Below, in pieces: positions 37,181-46,479 of a DNA stretch of 64,000 bases. Source of the stretch: Cupriavidus yeoncheonensis. Its GTDB lineage: Bacteria > Pseudomonadota > Gammaproteobacteria > Burkholderiales > Burkholderiaceae. The notes beneath the pieces are model-generated. The model was not told where the DNA came from, did not search any database, and saw only the letters and a program-made list of their open reading frames with translations. The translations under genes and the position numbers were made by a program. The DNA lies in assembly GCF_905397275.1 (NCBI RefSeq), contig NZ_CAJPUY010000006.1, positions 62,001 to 126,000 of the forward strand. The letters are read 5' to 3'. Each line of letters opens with the position of its first letter. Within the stretch, counting starts at the first letter, position 1.

Positions 37181-37378
37181 ATGGATATCCTGCTGAACGG
37201 CCGCCCCCTCGTTGTCGCCGACGCCGCCACGCTGGCGGACGCGGTGGTCGCGGCCAAGATTGCCCCGCCGTTCGCCGCGGCGGTCAATGGCCAGTTCGTG
37301 CCGCGCGCGGCGCACGCGGCCACGCCACTCGCGGCCGGCGACCGCATCGACCTCGTCCAACCCGTGACGGGAGGCTGA
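37181..37378 (+). CDS. thiS: Sulfur carrier protein ThiS
   Basis: A 65-residue ubiquitin-like sulfur carrier. Its C-terminal Gly-Gly (QPVTGG) becomes a thiocarboxylate that gives sulfur to the thiazole ring. It starts MDILLNGRPL and lies 10 bases after thiO and 5 bases before thiG. No thiF is in the window, so activation must come from an adenylyltransferase elsewhere. Confidence 0.95.
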   Translation: MDILLNGRPLVVADAATLADAVVAAKIAPPFAAAVNGQFVPRAAHAATPLAAGDRIDLVQPVTGG

Positions 37379-37383
37379 CCCCC

Positions 37384-38220
37384 ATGACATTCGAACCGAC
37401 AGAAACCCTGCGCGACCCGTTCGTGCTCTATGGCGAGTCCTTCGACTCGCGCCTGCTGCTGGGCACGGCCCGCTACCCGTCGCCGGCCACGCTGCAGGCG
37501 GCCGTGGAAATCTCGCGCCCGGCCATGGTGACCGTGGCGCTGCGCCGCCAGGGCGCGGTGGGCGAAGGCGAGGGCGGCCAGGCCTTCTGGCAGATGCTCA
37601 AGGGGCTGGGCGTGCCGGTGCTGCCCAACACCGCCGGCTGCTTTGCTCCGCAAGAGGTCATCACCACCGCCATGATGGCGCGCGAGGTGTTCGAGACCGA
37701 CTGGATCAAGCTGGAGCTGATCGGCGATGACTACACGCTGCAGCCCGACACGCTGAACCTGCCCGCCGTGGCGGAAACGCTGATCAGGGAAGGCTTCAAG
37801 GTGCTGCCGTATTGCACGGAAGACCTGGTGCTGTGCCGCCGCCTGCTCGACGTGGGCTGCCAGGCGCTGATGCCATGGGCCGCGCCGATCGGCACCGGCC
37901 GCGGCGCCATCAACCCGCATGCCATGCGCGTGCTGCGCGAGCGCCTGCCCGACACCCCGCTGATCGTCGATGCCGGCCTGGGCCTGCCGTCGCATGCGGC
38001 GCAGGTGCTGGAGTGGGGCTATGACGGCGTGCTGCTGAATACCGCCGTGGCGCAGGCCGCCTACCCGGTCAACATGGCGCGCGCTTTCGCGCAGGCCGTG
38101 GAAGCGGGCCGGACTGCCTATCTGGCGGGGCCGATGCCCGAGCGCGAAGTCGCGCAGGCCAGCACCCCGGTGGTCGGCATGCCGTTCTGGCACGCCGAAG
38201 GCGCGGAGCATCGCGCATGA
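37384..38220 (+). CDS. thiG: Thiazole synthase
   Basis: It joins deoxyxylulose phosphate, dehydroglycine and ThiS sulfur to form the thiazole phosphate. It has 278 residues in a TIM barrel. Lys109 in WIKLELIGDD is the Schiff-base lysine. The phosphate-binding MPWAAPIGTGRG and GLGLPSHAAQVLEWGYDGVL follow. Its stop overlaps the thiE start (ATGA at 38217-38220). Confidence 0.97.
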   Translation: MTFEPTETLRDPFVLYGESFDSRLLLGTARYPSPATLQAAVEISRPAMVTVALRRQGAVGEGEGGQAFWQMLKGLGVPVLPNTAGCFAPQEVITTAMMAREVFETDWIKLELIGDDYTLQPDTLNLPAVAETLIREGFKVLPYCTEDLVLCRRLLDVGCQALMPWAAPIGTGRGAINPHAMRVLRERLPDTPLIVDAGLGLPSHAAQVLEWGYDGVLLNTAVAQAAYPVNMARAFAQAVEAGRTAYLAGPMPEREVAQASTPVVGMPFWHAEGAEHRA

Positions 38221-39353
38221 CCCGCCACGCGGTACATGCCGCAAGCGACGGCCCGCTGCGCCTGGCCGTGCTGGAGCACTACGGCGAGACCTTTGGCGTG
38301 TCCGAACACCCGTGGCAGGCATGGCGGCTCGCCGACGCGCCCGCCAGCCCCGGCGCGCACGACGTGCTGCTGTCCGATGGCGAGGCCGATGCCGATGTCA
38401 TCGCACGCGTGGCCGCCGCCGGCGCCACGCTGATCGAGACCGACCGCGAAGGCGGGCACTGGATCGATACCGTGCGCTCGCCGATGGGCACGTGGGTGCT
38501 TTCCGTTCGTGCGGACGATGACCATGCACACTCGCCGGCGTTCGTCGCGGTGCTGCTGGCCAGCCTGTCGCTGCATTTCCCCGCGCATGACGCGCTGTGC
38601 CTGGCGCGTGCGTGGCGTCCGGGCTCGGCCGAGTGGCCGACGGAGTTCGAGCGCTTCCCGCGCGTGCGCCATGCCGCGCTGGTGGCGCCGGAAGCCGCCG
38701 TGCCGGCTTTTGCGCCTTGCCCGCCGGCGCTTGGCCTTTACGCCGTGGTGCCCAGTGCCGAATGGATCGAGCGACTGGTGCCGCTCGGCGTGCCGACGGT
38801 GCAGTTGCGCTTCAAGTCGGATGATCCCGCCGCGGTGCGCGCCGAAGTGGCGCGCGCTGCGCAGGCGGCAAAGGGGTCGCAGTCGCGGCTGTTCATCAAT
38901 GACCACTGGCGGGTAGCCGTCGATCTGCATGCCGCCAGCGGCGGCGACAGCGGCATCTATGGCATTCACCTCGGCCAGGAAGACCTGGATGAGGCCGACC
39001 TCGATGCCCTGCGTGCATCTGGCCTGCGTCTGGGCGTGTCCACGCACGGCTATGCGGAGATGGTGCGCGTGGCGGCGATCCGGCCGAGCTACCTTGCGCT
39101 GGGAGCGATCTTCCCGACCACCACCAAGGTCATGCCGACTGCGCCACAGGGAATGGGGCGCTTCCGGGCCTATGTGAAGCTGATGCAGCCCGTGATTCCG
39201 TCGCTGGTCGGCATTGGCGGCGTCAACGGGTCGAACATGCGGGAAGTGCTCGCCGTCGGCGTCGGCAGCGCCGCCGTGGTGCGGGCGGTTACCGAGGCGG
39301 ATGACGTGGCCGCGGCGGTGGCGCAGTTGACAGGGGTGTTCGCGCAGGTGTAA
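38217..39353 (+). CDS. thiE: Thiamine-phosphate synthase with an N-terminal degenerate kinase-like domain
   Basis: It joins HMP pyrophosphate and thiazole phosphate to thiamine phosphate. The ThiE domain covers about residues 175-378: VQLRFK, RLFINDHWRVA, GIHLGQEDLD, GVSTHGYAEM and the PTTTKV loop, ending VGIGGV. Ordinary ThiE is about 210 residues; here about 165 more precede it. Part of that region (AFVAVLLASLSLHFPAHDAL, then CLARAWRPG) resembles the C-terminal helices of ThiD-type kinases but lacks the GTGC anion hole, so it is probably inactive. A complete thiD is encoded nearby. Confidence 0.93.
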   Translation: MTRHAVHAASDGPLRLAVLEHYGETFGVSEHPWQAWRLADAPASPGAHDVLLSDGEADADVIARVAAAGATLIETDREGGHWIDTVRSPMGTWVLSVRADDDHAHSPAFVAVLLASLSLHFPAHDALCLARAWRPGSAEWPTEFERFPRVRHAALVAPEAAVPAFAPCPPALGLYAVVPSAEWIERLVPLGVPTVQLRFKSDDPAAVRAEVARAAQAAKGSQSRLFINDHWRVAVDLHAASGGDSGIYGIHLGQEDLDEADLDALRASGLRLGVSTHGYAEMVRVAAIRPSYLALGAIFPTTTKVMPTAPQGMGRFRAYVKLMQPVIPSLVGIGGVNGSNMREVLAVGVGSAAVVRAVTEADDVAAAVAQLTGVFAQV

Positions 39354-39369
39354 TGGCAGTAATGGCATA

Positions 39370-39399
39370 CCGGTGGCTTGTCCTGCCTGGCAAGCCACC
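39370..39399 (+). terminator. Hairpin after the thi operon
   Basis: CGGTGGCTTG (39370-39379) pairs perfectly with CAAGCCACCG (39390-39399). Only a weak pyrimidine tract follows, so it may be a terminator or an mRNA-end stabiliser. Confidence 0.5.
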
Positions 39400-39551
39400 G
39401 TCATCCATGCCAGCCGCGCTGCGAGGCGGGAGGAAACAGCGGCACATGCCACAAGATTTGTGCGACATTCGCCCAGCCACGGGAACCTGATCTGACCCCG
39501 CCGCTATCATGGCGTGCAGCATCCCCGGCCCATCATCCAGCGCTCCTCATC

Positions 39552-40004
39552 ATGTCCAGCCAGCCCGTTTCCGAAATCGTCCCCGCCGCGCCCGGCACGC
39601 CCGAAAAGCCGTACTTTGGCATCGACATCCCGCTGATGCGCTATTTCGGCCTGCAGCCGGAGCTGATTGAAGAGGGCTATTGCCGCACGCGCCTGCCGGC
39701 GCACCCGCAGCTCGTGAACAGCCGCGGCGACGTGCATGGCGGCACGCTGATGGCAACGCTGGACTTCACGCTGAGCGGCGCGGCGCGCTCGCACGCGCCC
39801 ACGGAAACCGGCGTGATCACGATCGACATGTCCACGCATTTCCTGGCCGCGGCGCGTGGCGAGCTGACGCTCGAGGCCCGCTGCCTGCGCCGTGGCGCCC
39901 GCATCGCCTTCTGCGAAGGCGAGGTGAAGGACGCCTCGGGCACGGTGGTGTGCGTCGCGCGCGCGGCGTTCAAGCTGGTGCCGCTGTCCAGCGGCGGCAA
40001 CTGA
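39552..40004 (+). CDS. PaaI-family hot-dog thioesterase
   Basis: A 150-residue hot-dog protein that probably hydrolyses acyl- or aryl-CoA thioesters. The family motif is NSRGDVHGGTLMATLDFTLS (about residues 56-75), followed by ITIDMSTHFLAAARGELTLE and the last strands with ARAAFKLVP. It has a 20-residue flexible N-terminus. Its stop codon lies 5 bases before an inverted-repeat element. Confidence 0.88.
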   Translation: MSSQPVSEIVPAAPGTPEKPYFGIDIPLMRYFGLQPELIEEGYCRTRLPAHPQLVNSRGDVHGGTLMATLDFTLSGAARSHAPTETGVITIDMSTHFLAAARGELTLEARCLRRGARIAFCEGEVKDASGTVVCVARAAFKLVPLSSGGN

Positions 40005-40008
40005 TTTA

Positions 40009-40273
40009 GAACCCATTTCAGCATGAGGAAGGGGCGCGAAGGCTGTTGCCGGGCCGCAGGGCTAGGCGTGGCCGACGCCGCGTGGCATTCCACGCAAGGA
40101 GGCCACAACGACGCCTTGCGGCCCGGCAACAGCCTTCCCTTCGGGTTCCATCCTGGCGTGGCGCATGCGTCGTTGCGGGCCTTGACCTTGGAATGACCAA
40201 GGCCGGCGGCCCACGCCTAGCCTGCGCCACGCCTGGATGGAACGCGTCCCCTTCCTCATTCTGAAATGGGTTC
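40009..40273. mobile_element. MITE-like inverted-repeat element with complex internal hairpins
   Basis: The ends are inverted repeats: GAACCCATTTCAG (40009-40021) with CTGAAATGGGTTC (40261-40273), continued by ATGAGGAAGGGG with CCCCTTCCTCAT. TTA flanks both ends (40006-40008 and 40274-40276), like a 3-bp target duplication. Inside are a 21-bp perfect hairpin (40038-40058 with 40117-40137), a 21-bp hairpin with one mismatch (40145-40165 with 40223-40243), two small hairpins (40080-40095 and 40178-40204) and a 12-bp complementarity between the two big loops (40060-40071 with 40211-40222). No transposase is encoded. The TNA-type duplication resembles the IS5-family IS1031 group, which is an inference. 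Confidence 0.72.
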
Positions 40274-40708
40274 TTAGTCTGGCAGGCGGCGGTACACCGC
40301 CGCAAAACGCGCCTGCTCGGTGATGCCGTAGTCGCCGGGCGCGTATTGCATCAGCCAGTCGCCGGGCTTGCCGTGCAGCATATCGCCGCCATCCGAACGC
40401 GCGATGCTGAAGGCCTCTTCCATGCGCCGCGCCAGCACGGGTACCGGCTTGTTGCGGTAGGGTCCGTCCTCGCCGTGCGCGGACGGCGCCAATGCCACGT
40501 ACTTCGGGTCGAAGCGCTCGCGCGAGACGACCCAGCGGTCGCCGGTCGCGCCCGTGACGATGGCGTCCCCGACGCGGTAGCGGTTGGGGCCTTCGCGGCT
40601 CTCCAGTTCGCCGGCATTGGCGGCAAACATCACCTGTACCTGCTCTTCCTTGACGTAGCGCGCGGCAGCGGGGTCCTCGCGCAGGTCGATGTCGGTCAGT
40701 TGCTGCAT
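40274..40708 (-). CDS. PGDYG family protein
   Basis: A 144-residue soluble protein named after its motif PGDYG (about residues 123-127, in QYAPGDYGITEQ). It is a small family of unknown function. Other features are RYVKEEQVQVMFA near the N-terminus and GDAIVTGATGDRWVVSRERF in the middle. It begins 11 bases after the thiD stop, so it is probably co-transcribed with thiD. Its TAA stop is formed by one of the TTA copies flanking the inverted-repeat element. Confidence 0.78.
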   Translation of the reverse strand: MQQLTDIDLREDPAAARYVKEEQVQVMFAANAGELESREGPNRYRVGDAIVTGATGDRWVVSRERFDPKYVALAPSAHGEDGPYRNKPVPVLARRMEEAFSIARSDGGDMLHGKPGDWLMQYAPGDYGITEQARFAAVYRRLPD

Positions 40709-40719
40709 ATCGGCTCCGT

Positions 40720-41556
40720 TCAGCCCAGCACGCGCGGTGCGAAGGCGTGGTTGAGCGGGCCGTTGCCCGCACCAAGTCTCAGGCTGGCGCCGGCGGCAAT
40801 CGCCTGCGCCACAAAGTCCAGTCCCTTGCTGACCGCGTCTTCCAGCGTGTCGCCGCGCGCCAGTTGCGACGTGATGGCGGCAGCCAGCGTACAGCCGGTG
40901 CCATGCAGGTTGTTCGTGTCGATGCGCGGATGCGTGAACACGCGCACGGTGCCGTCGGCAAGCATCAGCAGGTCGTCCAGCGCGCCGTTCGCACTCGCCG
41001 GACCATCGTCGTCGAGGTGGCCGCCCTTGAGCAGCACTGCGGCACAGCCCATCGCGATCAGGTCGGCGGCGGCCTGCTCCATTTCGGCGCGGCGCGTGAT
41101 CGGCCGGCCCAGCAGGTAGGAGGCTTCGGGCAGGTTGGGCGTCACCAGCACGGCGCGCGGGAACAGCAGGCGCACCATGGCCTGGCTGGTGGCGTCATCC
41201 GACAGCGTCGCGCCCGAGGTGGAGATCATCACCGGGTCGACCACCAGCTTGCGGATGCCGTGGCGGTCCGCCGCGGCGGCCACGGCTTCGACGATGGCCG
41301 CGGTGCCCAGCATGCCGGTCTTGGCCGCATCGACGCCGATATCGCCGGCCACCGCGTCGATCTGCGCAGCCACCATGTCGGCGGGAATCGCATGCACGCC
41401 GGTGACGCCCAGCGTGTTCTGGGCGGTGATGGCAGTGATGGCGCTCATGCCGAAGCAGCCCAGCGCCGAGAACGTCTTGAGGTCGGCCTGGATGCCGGCG
41501 CCGCCGCCCGAGTCGGAACCTGCGATGGAAAGGGTGCGGGGTGGTGTCGGGGTCAT
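40720..41556 (-). CDS. thiD: Hydroxymethylpyrimidine/phosphomethylpyrimidine kinase
   Basis: It phosphorylates HMP and HMP-phosphate to the pyrophosphate used by ThiE. It has 278 residues with the ribokinase fold. It starts with [20 protein letters not shown] (about residues 8-27) and has the anion hole [10 protein letters not shown] near residue 205. The start at 41556 is chosen because the family begins shortly before the SIAGSDS motif. It is separate from the thi operon and has no TPP element of its own. It is divergent from the ahcY leader. Confidence 0.96.
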   Translation of the reverse strand: MTPTPPRTLSIAGSDSGGGAGIQADLKTFSALGCFGMSAITAITAQNTLGVTGVHAIPADMVAAQIDAVAGDIGVDAAKTGMLGTAAIVEAVAAAADRHGIRKLVVDPVMISTSGATLSDDATSQAMVRLLFPRAVLVTPNLPEASYLLGRPITRRAEMEQAAADLIAMGCAAVLLKGGHLDDDGPASANGALDDLLMLADGTVRVFTHPRIDTNNLHGTGCTLAAAITSQLARGDTLEDAVSKGLDFVAQAIAAGASLRLGAGNGPLNHAFAPRVLG

Positions 41557-41631
41557 GTCAATAAGTGAGCCGAAAAAAAGCCAGGCGGCGTTGGTACGGG
41601 TGGACGCCGGGCAGGCTACAATACCGCCACT

Positions 41632-41705
41632 CCGAGGAGCGTTGCAACGGATCGTGGCGTAACATGCCCTCCGCCAGGCTCGGACTGTCTTCAACGGCGC
41701 TCGCT
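41632..41705 (+). promoter_or_regulatory. SAH riboswitch of ahcY
   Basis: CCGAG (41632-41636) pairs with CTCGG (41679-41683), and GAGCG (41637-41641) pairs with CGCTC (41698-41702) as the pseudoknot. The conserved CCGAGGAGCGTTGCAACGG and AACGGCGCTCGC blocks match the SAH riboswitch known from Ralstonia-group ahcY genes. It turns expression on when S-adenosylhomocysteine accumulates. TACAAT at 41617-41622 may be the -10. Downstream, TACGCATAT occurs at 41770-41778 and 41781-41789; the rest of the leader to 41863 is unassigned. Confidence 0.92.
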
Positions 41706-41863
41706 GATCCGTGGTCTGCACGGTGGCGAGTCGACCTATCCGCCCGCTTCACCCATGTTGCGCGCATGTTACGCATATGCTACGCATATCGTTTCATGCC
41801 GATGTGGAGCGCGGCCTGATTTCCCGCCCGTCACCGTCGTCCACTCTTCACCGGGAGTGAAAC

Positions 41864-43282
<1,419 letters not shown>

Positions 43283-43294
43283 TCGGAAGAAGCT

Positions 43295-43320
43295 CCCCTC
43301 TCCCATGAACGGGAGAGGGG
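43295..43320. repeat. 10-bp palindromic hairpin after ahcY
   Basis: CCCCTCTCCC and GGGAGAGGGG form a perfect 10-bp stem around ATGAAC. No T run follows on the forward strand. It looks like a REP-type intergenic palindrome or an mRNA stabiliser rather than a standard terminator. Confidence 0.7.
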
Positions 43321-43345
43321 GAAAAACCGCTTTCAAGGAGCCGTC

Positions 43346-43696
43346 ATGAGACTGCTGATCGTCTGGATCATCAATGCCGTGTCGCTGTTCATGCTGCCGT
43401 ACATCCTGCCGTCGATCCATCTCCAGAGCTTCGGCTCGGCGATGCTGGCCGCGCTGGTGCTGGGCCTGGTCAATACGCTGATCCGGCCGATCCTGGTGAT
43501 CCTGACGCTGCCGGTGACGGTGCTGACGCTCGGGCTCTTCATTTTCGTGATCAACGCGCTGCTGTTCCTGTTCGTCGGCAACCTGCTGTCGGGCTTTTCG
43601 GTCGGCGGCTTCGGGGCGGCCCTGCTGGGCTCCATCCTGTACAGCGTGATCTCGTGGCTGCTGTCCAGCCTGCTGCTGGGCGAACGCGCGGCCTGA
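43346..43696 (+). CDS. Small four-helix membrane protein (phage holin family 4 / YvlD-like)
   Basis: A 116-residue protein that is almost entirely hydrophobic, with four membrane segments. It matches the YvlD-like family named after mycobacterial holins: MRLLIVWIINAVSLFMLPYI at the start, then LGLVNTLIRPILVILTLPVT in the middle. It is a conserved chromosomal membrane protein of unknown function, not evidence of a prophage. AAGGAG precedes the ATG. It lies between ahcY and metF and may share their transcript. Confidence 0.87.
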   Translation: MRLLIVWIINAVSLFMLPYILPSIHLQSFGSAMLAALVLGLVNTLIRPILVILTLPVTVLTLGLFIFVINALLFLFVGNLLSGFSVGGFGAALLGSILYSVISWLLSSLLLGERAA

Positions 43697-43756
43697 CGGC
43701 CACGCACTGCCGCGGGTCCTACCTTGCGCGCCGCGCCAACGCGGCGCGCCACTATC

Positions 43757-44587
43757 ATGCAAGACCGCTACTACAGCTTTGAATTCTTCCCGCCCAAGAC
43801 GGCGGAGGGCGCCGAGAAGCTGCGCAACACGCGCGCGCAGCTCGCTCCGCTCAACCCGAAGTACATCTCGGTGACGTTCGGTGCCGGCGGCACCACGCAG
43901 CAGGGTACGCTCGACGCCGTGCTGGAAATCCAGCGCGAAGGCATCGAGGCCGCGCCGCACCTGTCGTGCGTCGGCTCCTCGCGCGAGAGCATCCGCGCGA
44001 TCCTGCAGCAGTATCGCGACGGCGGCATCCGCCATATCGTCGCGCTGCGCGGCGACATGCCCTCGGGCATGGGCGAGATCGGTGAATTCCGCTACGCCAA
44101 CGAGCTGGTCGAGTTCATCCGCGCCGAGACCGGCGACTGGTTCCAGATCGAAGTGGCGGCCTATCCGGAATATCATCCGCAGGCCAGGTCGCCGCGCCAC
44201 GACCTGGAGAACTTCGTGCGCAAGGTGAAGGCCGGCGCGAACTCCGCCATCACGCAGTATTTCTTCAACGCCGACGCGTACTTCCGCTTCCTCGATGATG
44301 CGCGCGCCATGGGCGTGGACGTGCCGATCGTGCCGGGCATCATGCCGATCACGAACTACTCGCAGCTGATGCGCTTCTCCGAGATGTGCGGCGCCGAAGT
44401 GCCGCGCTGGGTGGCCAAGCGGCTCGAGGGCTTCGGCGACGACCGCGAGTCGATCCGCGCGTTCGGCCTGGACGTGGTCACGGCGCTGTGCGAGCGCCTG
44501 CTGGCCGGGGGCGTGCCGGGCCTGCATTTCTATACGCTCAACGCGGCCGGCGCCACCAAGGCGATCTGGCAGCGCCTGAAGCTCTGA
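43757..44587 (+). CDS. metF: 5,10-methylenetetrahydrofolate reductase
   Basis: It makes 5-methyltetrahydrofolate, the methyl donor for methionine. It has 276 residues with an FAD-binding TIM barrel. The motifs are SFEFFPPKTAEG (about residues 7-18), PHLSCVG, HIVALRGDMP and AGANSAITQYFFNADAYFRF. The ATG at 43757 fits the usual N-terminus, although the frame opens at 43724. It lies downstream of ahcY, so the SAH riboswitch may also affect it by read-through. Confidence 0.96.
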   Translation: MQDRYYSFEFFPPKTAEGAEKLRNTRAQLAPLNPKYISVTFGAGGTTQQGTLDAVLEIQREGIEAAPHLSCVGSSRESIRAILQQYRDGGIRHIVALRGDMPSGMGEIGEFRYANELVEFIRAETGDWFQIEVAAYPEYHPQARSPRHDLENFVRKVKAGANSAITQYFFNADAYFRFLDDARAMGVDVPIVPGIMPITNYSQLMRFSEMCGAEVPRWVAKRLEGFGDDRESIRAFGLDVVTALCERLLAGGVPGLHFYTLNAAGATKAIWQRLKL

Positions 44588-44589
44588 GC

Positions 44590-44952
44590 GTGGCCGCGCG
44601 CCGACCCGATCCATTCATCGAGCACCTGCTCGAACTGATGGGGCCGCTGGCGGCGCGCATCGGCCCGATTTCCGCGCGCCGCATGTTCGGCGGGCACGGC
44701 CTGTTCTACGACGGGCTGATGTTCGCGCTGGTCAGCGACGGGCAGTGCTATCTCAAGGCCGACGACAAGACCCTGGCGCGCTTCGAAGCCCAGGGCAGCC
44801 ATGCGTTCAGTTACCAGTCGTTGAGAGGTGATGTGACCTTGCGCCACTACCTGGCGCTGCCGCCGGAATGCCTGGAATCGCCGGCGGCGATGACGCCGTG
44901 GGCGCAGATGGCGGTGGAAGCGGCGCTGCGGCTGGCGAACCAGAAGGGCTGA
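44590..44952 (+). CDS. TfoX N-terminal domain protein
   Basis: A 120-residue protein of the TfoX-N/YjhX-like family, named after competence regulator TfoX, but here single-domain. The motif ISARRMFGGHGLFYDGLMFA (about residues 25-44) and YLKADDKTLARFEAQGSHAF are typical. The likely start is GTG 44590, two bases after the metF stop, implying coupled translation. The function of such short members is unknown. Confidence 0.82.
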   Translation: MAARRPDPFIEHLLELMGPLAARIGPISARRMFGGHGLFYDGLMFALVSDGQCYLKADDKTLARFEAQGSHAFSYQSLRGDVTLRHYLALPPECLESPAAMTPWAQMAVEAALRLANQKG

Positions 44953-44989
44953 GTTCCGACACAGCGCCAACGGTGTCATACTCGGCGCC

Positions 44990-45733
44990 ATGGTCACCGC
45001 CACTTTCCGCTTCTACGAGGAGCTGAACGACTTCCTCGCGCCGGACCAGCGCGGGCGTGACCTGTCGTGCCCCTGCGCGCGCGCCGCCACGGTCAAGCAC
45101 ATGATCGAGGCGCTCGGCGTGCCGCATACCGAGGTCGAACTCATCCTGGTCAACGGCGAATCGTCAGGTTTCGACCGCATGCTGAGCGATGGCGACCGCG
45201 TTTCGGTCTATCCCAAGTTCGAATGCCTCGATGTCTCCACGCTGCTGCGGGTACGCGCACACCCGCTGCGGATCATGCACTTCGTGGCCGACGCGCACCT
45301 GGGCGGCCTGGCGCACCTGCTGCGCATGATGGGCTTCGACACCCTCTACGACAACCACTTCGAAGACAGCGAGATCGAGCGTATCGCCGCGCAGGAAGGC
45401 CGCATCGTGCTGACGCGCGACCGCGAACTGCTCAAGCGCCGCGGCATCACCCACGGCTGCTACGTGCGCGCGATCAAGTCCACGCCGCAAGTGCGCGAGA
45501 TCTTCAGCCGGCTCGACCTGGCCCGCAGTGCGCGGCCGTTCTCGCTTTGCCTGGACTGCAACGCACCGCTGCAGCACGTGGCGCGGGAGGCCGTGACGGG
45601 GCGCGTGCCGCCCGCGGTGCTGGAGCGCCATGAGCGCTTTGTCACCTGCGAGCAGTGCCGGCGCGTGTTCTGGGAAGGTTCGCACTGGCGCTGCATGCGC
45701 ACGCTCGTGGACGAACTGGTCGGCGCCGGCTGA
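44990..45733 (+). CDS. Mut7-C RNase-domain protein with N-terminal ubiquitin-like domain
   Basis: A 247-residue two-domain protein. Residues about 1-80 are a beta-grasp (Mut7-C ubiquitin) domain, and about 95-240 a Mut7-C PIN-like RNase domain. The latter has FVADAHLGGLAHLLRMMGFD, then IVLTRDRELLKRR, with the conserved acidic residues for metal binding. A zinc ribbon follows (CLDCN, then CEQCRRVFWEGSHW). The family's RNA target is unknown. Confidence 0.88.
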   Translation: MVTATFRFYEELNDFLAPDQRGRDLSCPCARAATVKHMIEALGVPHTEVELILVNGESSGFDRMLSDGDRVSVYPKFECLDVSTLLRVRAHPLRIMHFVADAHLGGLAHLLRMMGFDTLYDNHFEDSEIERIAAQEGRIVLTRDRELLKRRGITHGCYVRAIKSTPQVREIFSRLDLARSARPFSLCLDCNAPLQHVAREAVTGRVPPAVLERHERFVTCEQCRRVFWEGSHWRCMRTLVDELVGAG

Positions 45734-45776
45734 GGCCGTCCTCAAGCCTCGCGCGATTTCACCGTTAGTGCTGGCG

Positions 45777-46367
45777 TCAGAACACGCCGGCTTCGCTGAC
45801 GATCCAGTCCATCGGCAAGTCATGCTCGCGCGCCTGCAGCGCGATGCGGCAGGCCTCGAAGCCAATGCCGATGGCGACTGGCGGCGTCGGCATTGCCGCC
45901 AGCGTGCGGTCGTAGAAGCCGCCGCCGTAACCGAGACGGAACTTGTCGGGGCTGAAACCGACACAGGGAATGAGCAGGGCATCGGGCTGTGCCGCGTCGG
46001 TGCCGTCCGGTACCGGAATGCCGTAGTGCCCGCTGGTCATCGGGGTCTGCGGGGTCCAGAGATGGAAGTCGAGCGGCACGCCGGGGCGGCTGACTGCCGG
46101 CAGCGCGGCATGGCGGCCGGCGTCGGCGGCCAGCCACCGCGTCACGACGGCTCGGGCATCGAATTCCTGCTGGATGGGCCAGTAGAAACCGAGGCAGCGG
46201 ATCGCCAGCCGTTCGAGCAGCGGCAGCAGGCTGGCGGCGATGCGGGCTTCGGCGCCGGCGCGGTCGGGCACGGCCGCGCGCTGCGCGAGCAGGCGCGTGC
46301 GCAGGGCGCGGCGATCTTCGTCGGCGCCGGTGCCGGGTGGCGGCGAAGGCGGATGGGCGGCTGACAT
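45777..46367 (-). CDS. 5-formyltetrahydrofolate cyclo-ligase
   Basis: It converts 5-formyl-THF back to 5,10-methenyl-THF using ATP, a folate salvage step. It has 196 residues. The C-terminal family motif FRLGYGGGFYDRTLA (about residues 142-156) is clear, and GIGFEACRI follows. The start at 46367 (MSAAHPP) is one of several possible; the next Met is much further in. It fits the folate and methyl-cycle genes nearby and is divergent from the transglycosylase gene. Confidence 0.9.
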   Translation of the reverse strand: MSAAHPPSPPPGTGADEDRRALRTRLLAQRAAVPDRAGAEARIAASLLPLLERLAIRCLGFYWPIQQEFDARAVVTRWLAADAGRHAALPAVSRPGVPLDFHLWTPQTPMTSGHYGIPVPDGTDAAQPDALLIPCVGFSPDKFRLGYGGGFYDRTLAAMPTPPVAIGIGFEACRIALQAREHDLPMDWIVSEAGVF

Positions 46368-46479
46368 GGCGTGGGATAATGTCTGCGAACAAACCAACAC
46401 TGACGGCGGCTGCGCGCAGGCGGGGCGATGTCCCCGGCATGCGCGGCGCGGCTTGGCGTCAATAACAAGGAAGCAAAGA

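Noticed and set aside
43346..43696. Phage holin suggesting a prophage
   Set aside because: The holin name is a family label. The gene is a chromosomal YvlD-like membrane protein with no phage genes around it.
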